Positions 4,743 through 5,711 of a stretch of 5,711 bases of DNA are shown here, one piece after another (the first letter of the stretch is position 1; every line of letters begins with the position of its first letter). The translations under genes and the position numbers were made by a program. The notes under the pieces were generated by a model. The model worked only from the letters and a program-made list of their open reading frames with translations, had not been told where the DNA came from and did no database searches. The stretch spans positions 1 through 5,711 of the forward strand of contig CAKTZN010000121.1 in the NCBI GenBank assembly GCA_934635545.1, written 5' to 3'. The stretch is from an uncultured Oscillospiraceae bacterium. GTDB lineage: Bacteria; Bacillota; Clostridia; Oscillospirales; Oscillospiraceae.

Positions 4743-4765
4743 TGTATTAACACGCTTAATACACT
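4741..4765. promoter_or_regulatory. Palindromic operator, probably for the GntR regulator
   Basis: AGTGTATTAA (4741-4750) and TTAATACACT (4756-4765) are perfect 10-bp reverse complements separated by CACGC. The site overlaps the end of the -10 box and the transcription start. A dimeric winged-helix repressor bound here would block the promoter. Since the next gene is a YtrA-type GntR protein, autoregulation is the natural inference. Confidence 0.75.
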
Positions 4766-4786
4766 ACACTCGGGAGGAGTGACACT

Positions 4787-5146
4787 ATGATCCATCTGGA
4801 CTATCGGGACAGCCGCCCCATCTACGAGCAGGTAAAGGACAGCCTGCGCCGTTTGATGGTCACCGGTGTCTTGGCGCCCGGCGACAAGCTGCCGTCGGTG
4901 CGGTCCATGGCCTCGCAGCTATCCATCAACCCCAACACCATCCAGCGGGCCTATGCCGAGCTGGAAGCCGAGGGCTATGTGGTGTCCGTCACCGGCAAAG
5001 GCAGCTTTGTAGCGGAGGGCGACACCCAGAACACCGCCCGCAAGGCGGAGCTCACCGGCAAGCTGAAGCCCATCTTGGAGGAGCTGCGGAGCCTGGGCAT
5101 GACCCGCGAGGAGCTTTTGCAGCTCTGGGAAGGAGAGAAGAAGTAA
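4787..5146 (+). CDS. YtrA-subfamily GntR transcriptional regulator
   Basis: The protein is 119 residues, the short length typical of the YtrA subfamily of GntR regulators. A winged helix-turn-helix covers about residues 10-76: RPIYEQVKDSLRRLMVTG, then GDKLPSVRSMA (32-42), NPNTIQRAYAELEAEGY (48-64) as recognition helix, and GKGSFV (70-75) as the wing. Only a short helical tail follows (about 85-119), likely for dimerisation, with no separate ligand domain. YtrA-type genes usually sit beside ABC transporter genes that they repress, and here the next gene is an ABC ATPase overlapping by one base (TAATG). GGGAGGAG (4772-4779) is seven bases before the ATG. It has a strong promoter and a palindrome over its start site. 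The inducing signal is unknown; in Bacillus the related ytr operon responds to cell-wall-active antibiotics. Confidence 0.93.
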   Translation: MIHLDYRDSRPIYEQVKDSLRRLMVTGVLAPGDKLPSVRSMASQLSINPNTIQRAYAELEAEGYVVSVTGKGSFVAEGDTQNTARKAELTGKLKPILEELRSLGMTREELLQLWEGEKK

Positions 5147-5711
5147 TGTTAGAAGCAAAAAACGTCGTCAAGAGCTTTGACGGCTTCCGCGCGCTGGATG
5201 ACGCCAGCCTGACCGTCCCCAAGGGCGCGGTCTACGGCCTGGTAGGCCCCAACGGCGCGGGCAAATCCACCATCATTCGCCACTTTACCGGCGTCTACCG
5301 TCCTGACAGCGGTGCCCTGACCCTGGAGGGCCAGCCCATCTACGAAAACCCCGCCGTCAAGCGCCGCATCTGCGTCATTCCCGACGACTGGTTCTATTTC
5401 TCCCAGTGGTCCATCCGGGAGATGGCCCGTCTGTATAAGGGCATGTACCCCACCTTCAGCCAGGAGCGCTACGACAAGATGCACGAGGTTTTCCCCCTGG
5501 ACGACCGTCAGATGATCCGCCGCATGAGCAAGGGCATGCAGAAGCAGGCGGCCTTCTGGATCACCATGAGCTGCATGCCCGAGTATCTGATCCTGGATGA
5601 GCCGGTGGACGGCCTGGATCCCGTCATGCGCCGCCAGGTGTGGTCGCTGCTGCTGGGCGACGTGGCCGAGCGGGGCACCACCGTTCTGGTGTCCAGCCAC
5701 AACCTCCGCGA
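5146..5711 (+). CDS. ABC transporter ATP-binding protein, 3' end cut by window
   Basis: The first 188 codons are present and the frame is still open at the window edge. The start ATG (5146) overlaps the GntR stop (TAATG), with AAGGAG (5130-5135) ten bases upstream, so the two are translationally coupled. Seen are Walker A GPNGAGKST (34-42), an ABC signature MSKGMQKQ (127-134), Walker B YLILDEP (147-153) followed by VDGLDP (154-159), and the H-loop His185. The Q-loop glutamine is replaced: PDD (79-81) stands where PQ or PE is usual, as is common in drug/peptide-efflux and GntR-linked ABC ATPases. It should energise an exporter whose membrane subunit probably lies just beyond the window. Substrate is unknown. 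By context it resembles YtrB/BcrA-type antibiotic-stress transporters. Confidence 0.93.
   Translation, partial: MLEAKNVVKSFDGFRALDDASLTVPKGAVYGLVGPNGAGKSTIIRHFTGVYRPDSGALTLEGQPIYENPAVKRRICVIPDDWFYFSQWSIREMARLYKGMYPTFSQERYDKMHEVFPLDDRQMIRRMSKGMQKQAAFWITMSCMPEYLILDEPVDGLDPVMRRQVWSLLLGDVAERGTTVLVSSHNLR

Noticed and set aside
5149..5700. - strand open frame (183 codons) opposite the ABC ATPase
   Set aside because: The + strand encodes Walker A, signature, Walker B and H-loop in order, so this is a shadow.

Overview
The window looks like a chromosomal segment of a GC-rich, low-G+C-phylum-type (Firmicutes/Clostridia) gut anaerobe, most likely Oscillospiraceae/Ruminococcaceae. The evidence is strong AGGAGG-type ribosome binding sites, sigma-A promoters with TGnTATAAT-like -10 boxes, GC-rich third codon positions, and a YtrA-type GntR regulator beside an ABC ATPase. 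The genus cannot be fixed from this sequence alone. No rRNA, tRNA, CRISPR, transposase, integrase or phage gene was seen.

Positions 1-368 hold no convincing gene. They hold a dense run of perfect hairpins, part of a probable intergenic repeat, and end in a bidirectional terminator. Positions 369-2504 are a three-gene leftward operon: a flavodoxin-fold protein with a four-cysteine cluster motif, an S66 (LD-carboxypeptidase/MccF-like) peptidase with Thr at the usual nucleophile position, and a DUF2284 cysteine-rich protein. Its promoter lies at about 2574-2602 and a GNRA-capped hairpin sits in its leader.

Positions 2625-3278 encode, also leftward, a stand-alone B3/4 (PheRS-beta editing-like) protein. 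It has its own promoter and a 13-bp leader stem-loop followed by a U-run just before the ribosome binding site. Positions 3536-4555 encode a leftward sugar-transfer-associated ATP-grasp protein closed by a strong terminator at 3472-3515.

Positions 4556-4786 are a divergent control region with two promoters and three inverted repeats. Rightward from it run a 119-residue YtrA-type GntR repressor (4787-5146) and, with a one-base TAATG overlap, an ABC transporter ATPase (from 5146) that runs off the window. The palindrome on the repressor's transcription start suggests autoregulation of this repressor/ABC operon.

All gene families here are known. I see no convincing new multi-gene system. The points most worth a second look are the hairpin-rich repeat at 1-316, the leader structures and operator palindromes, and the Thr-for-Ser S66 protein in its redox-flavoured operon.
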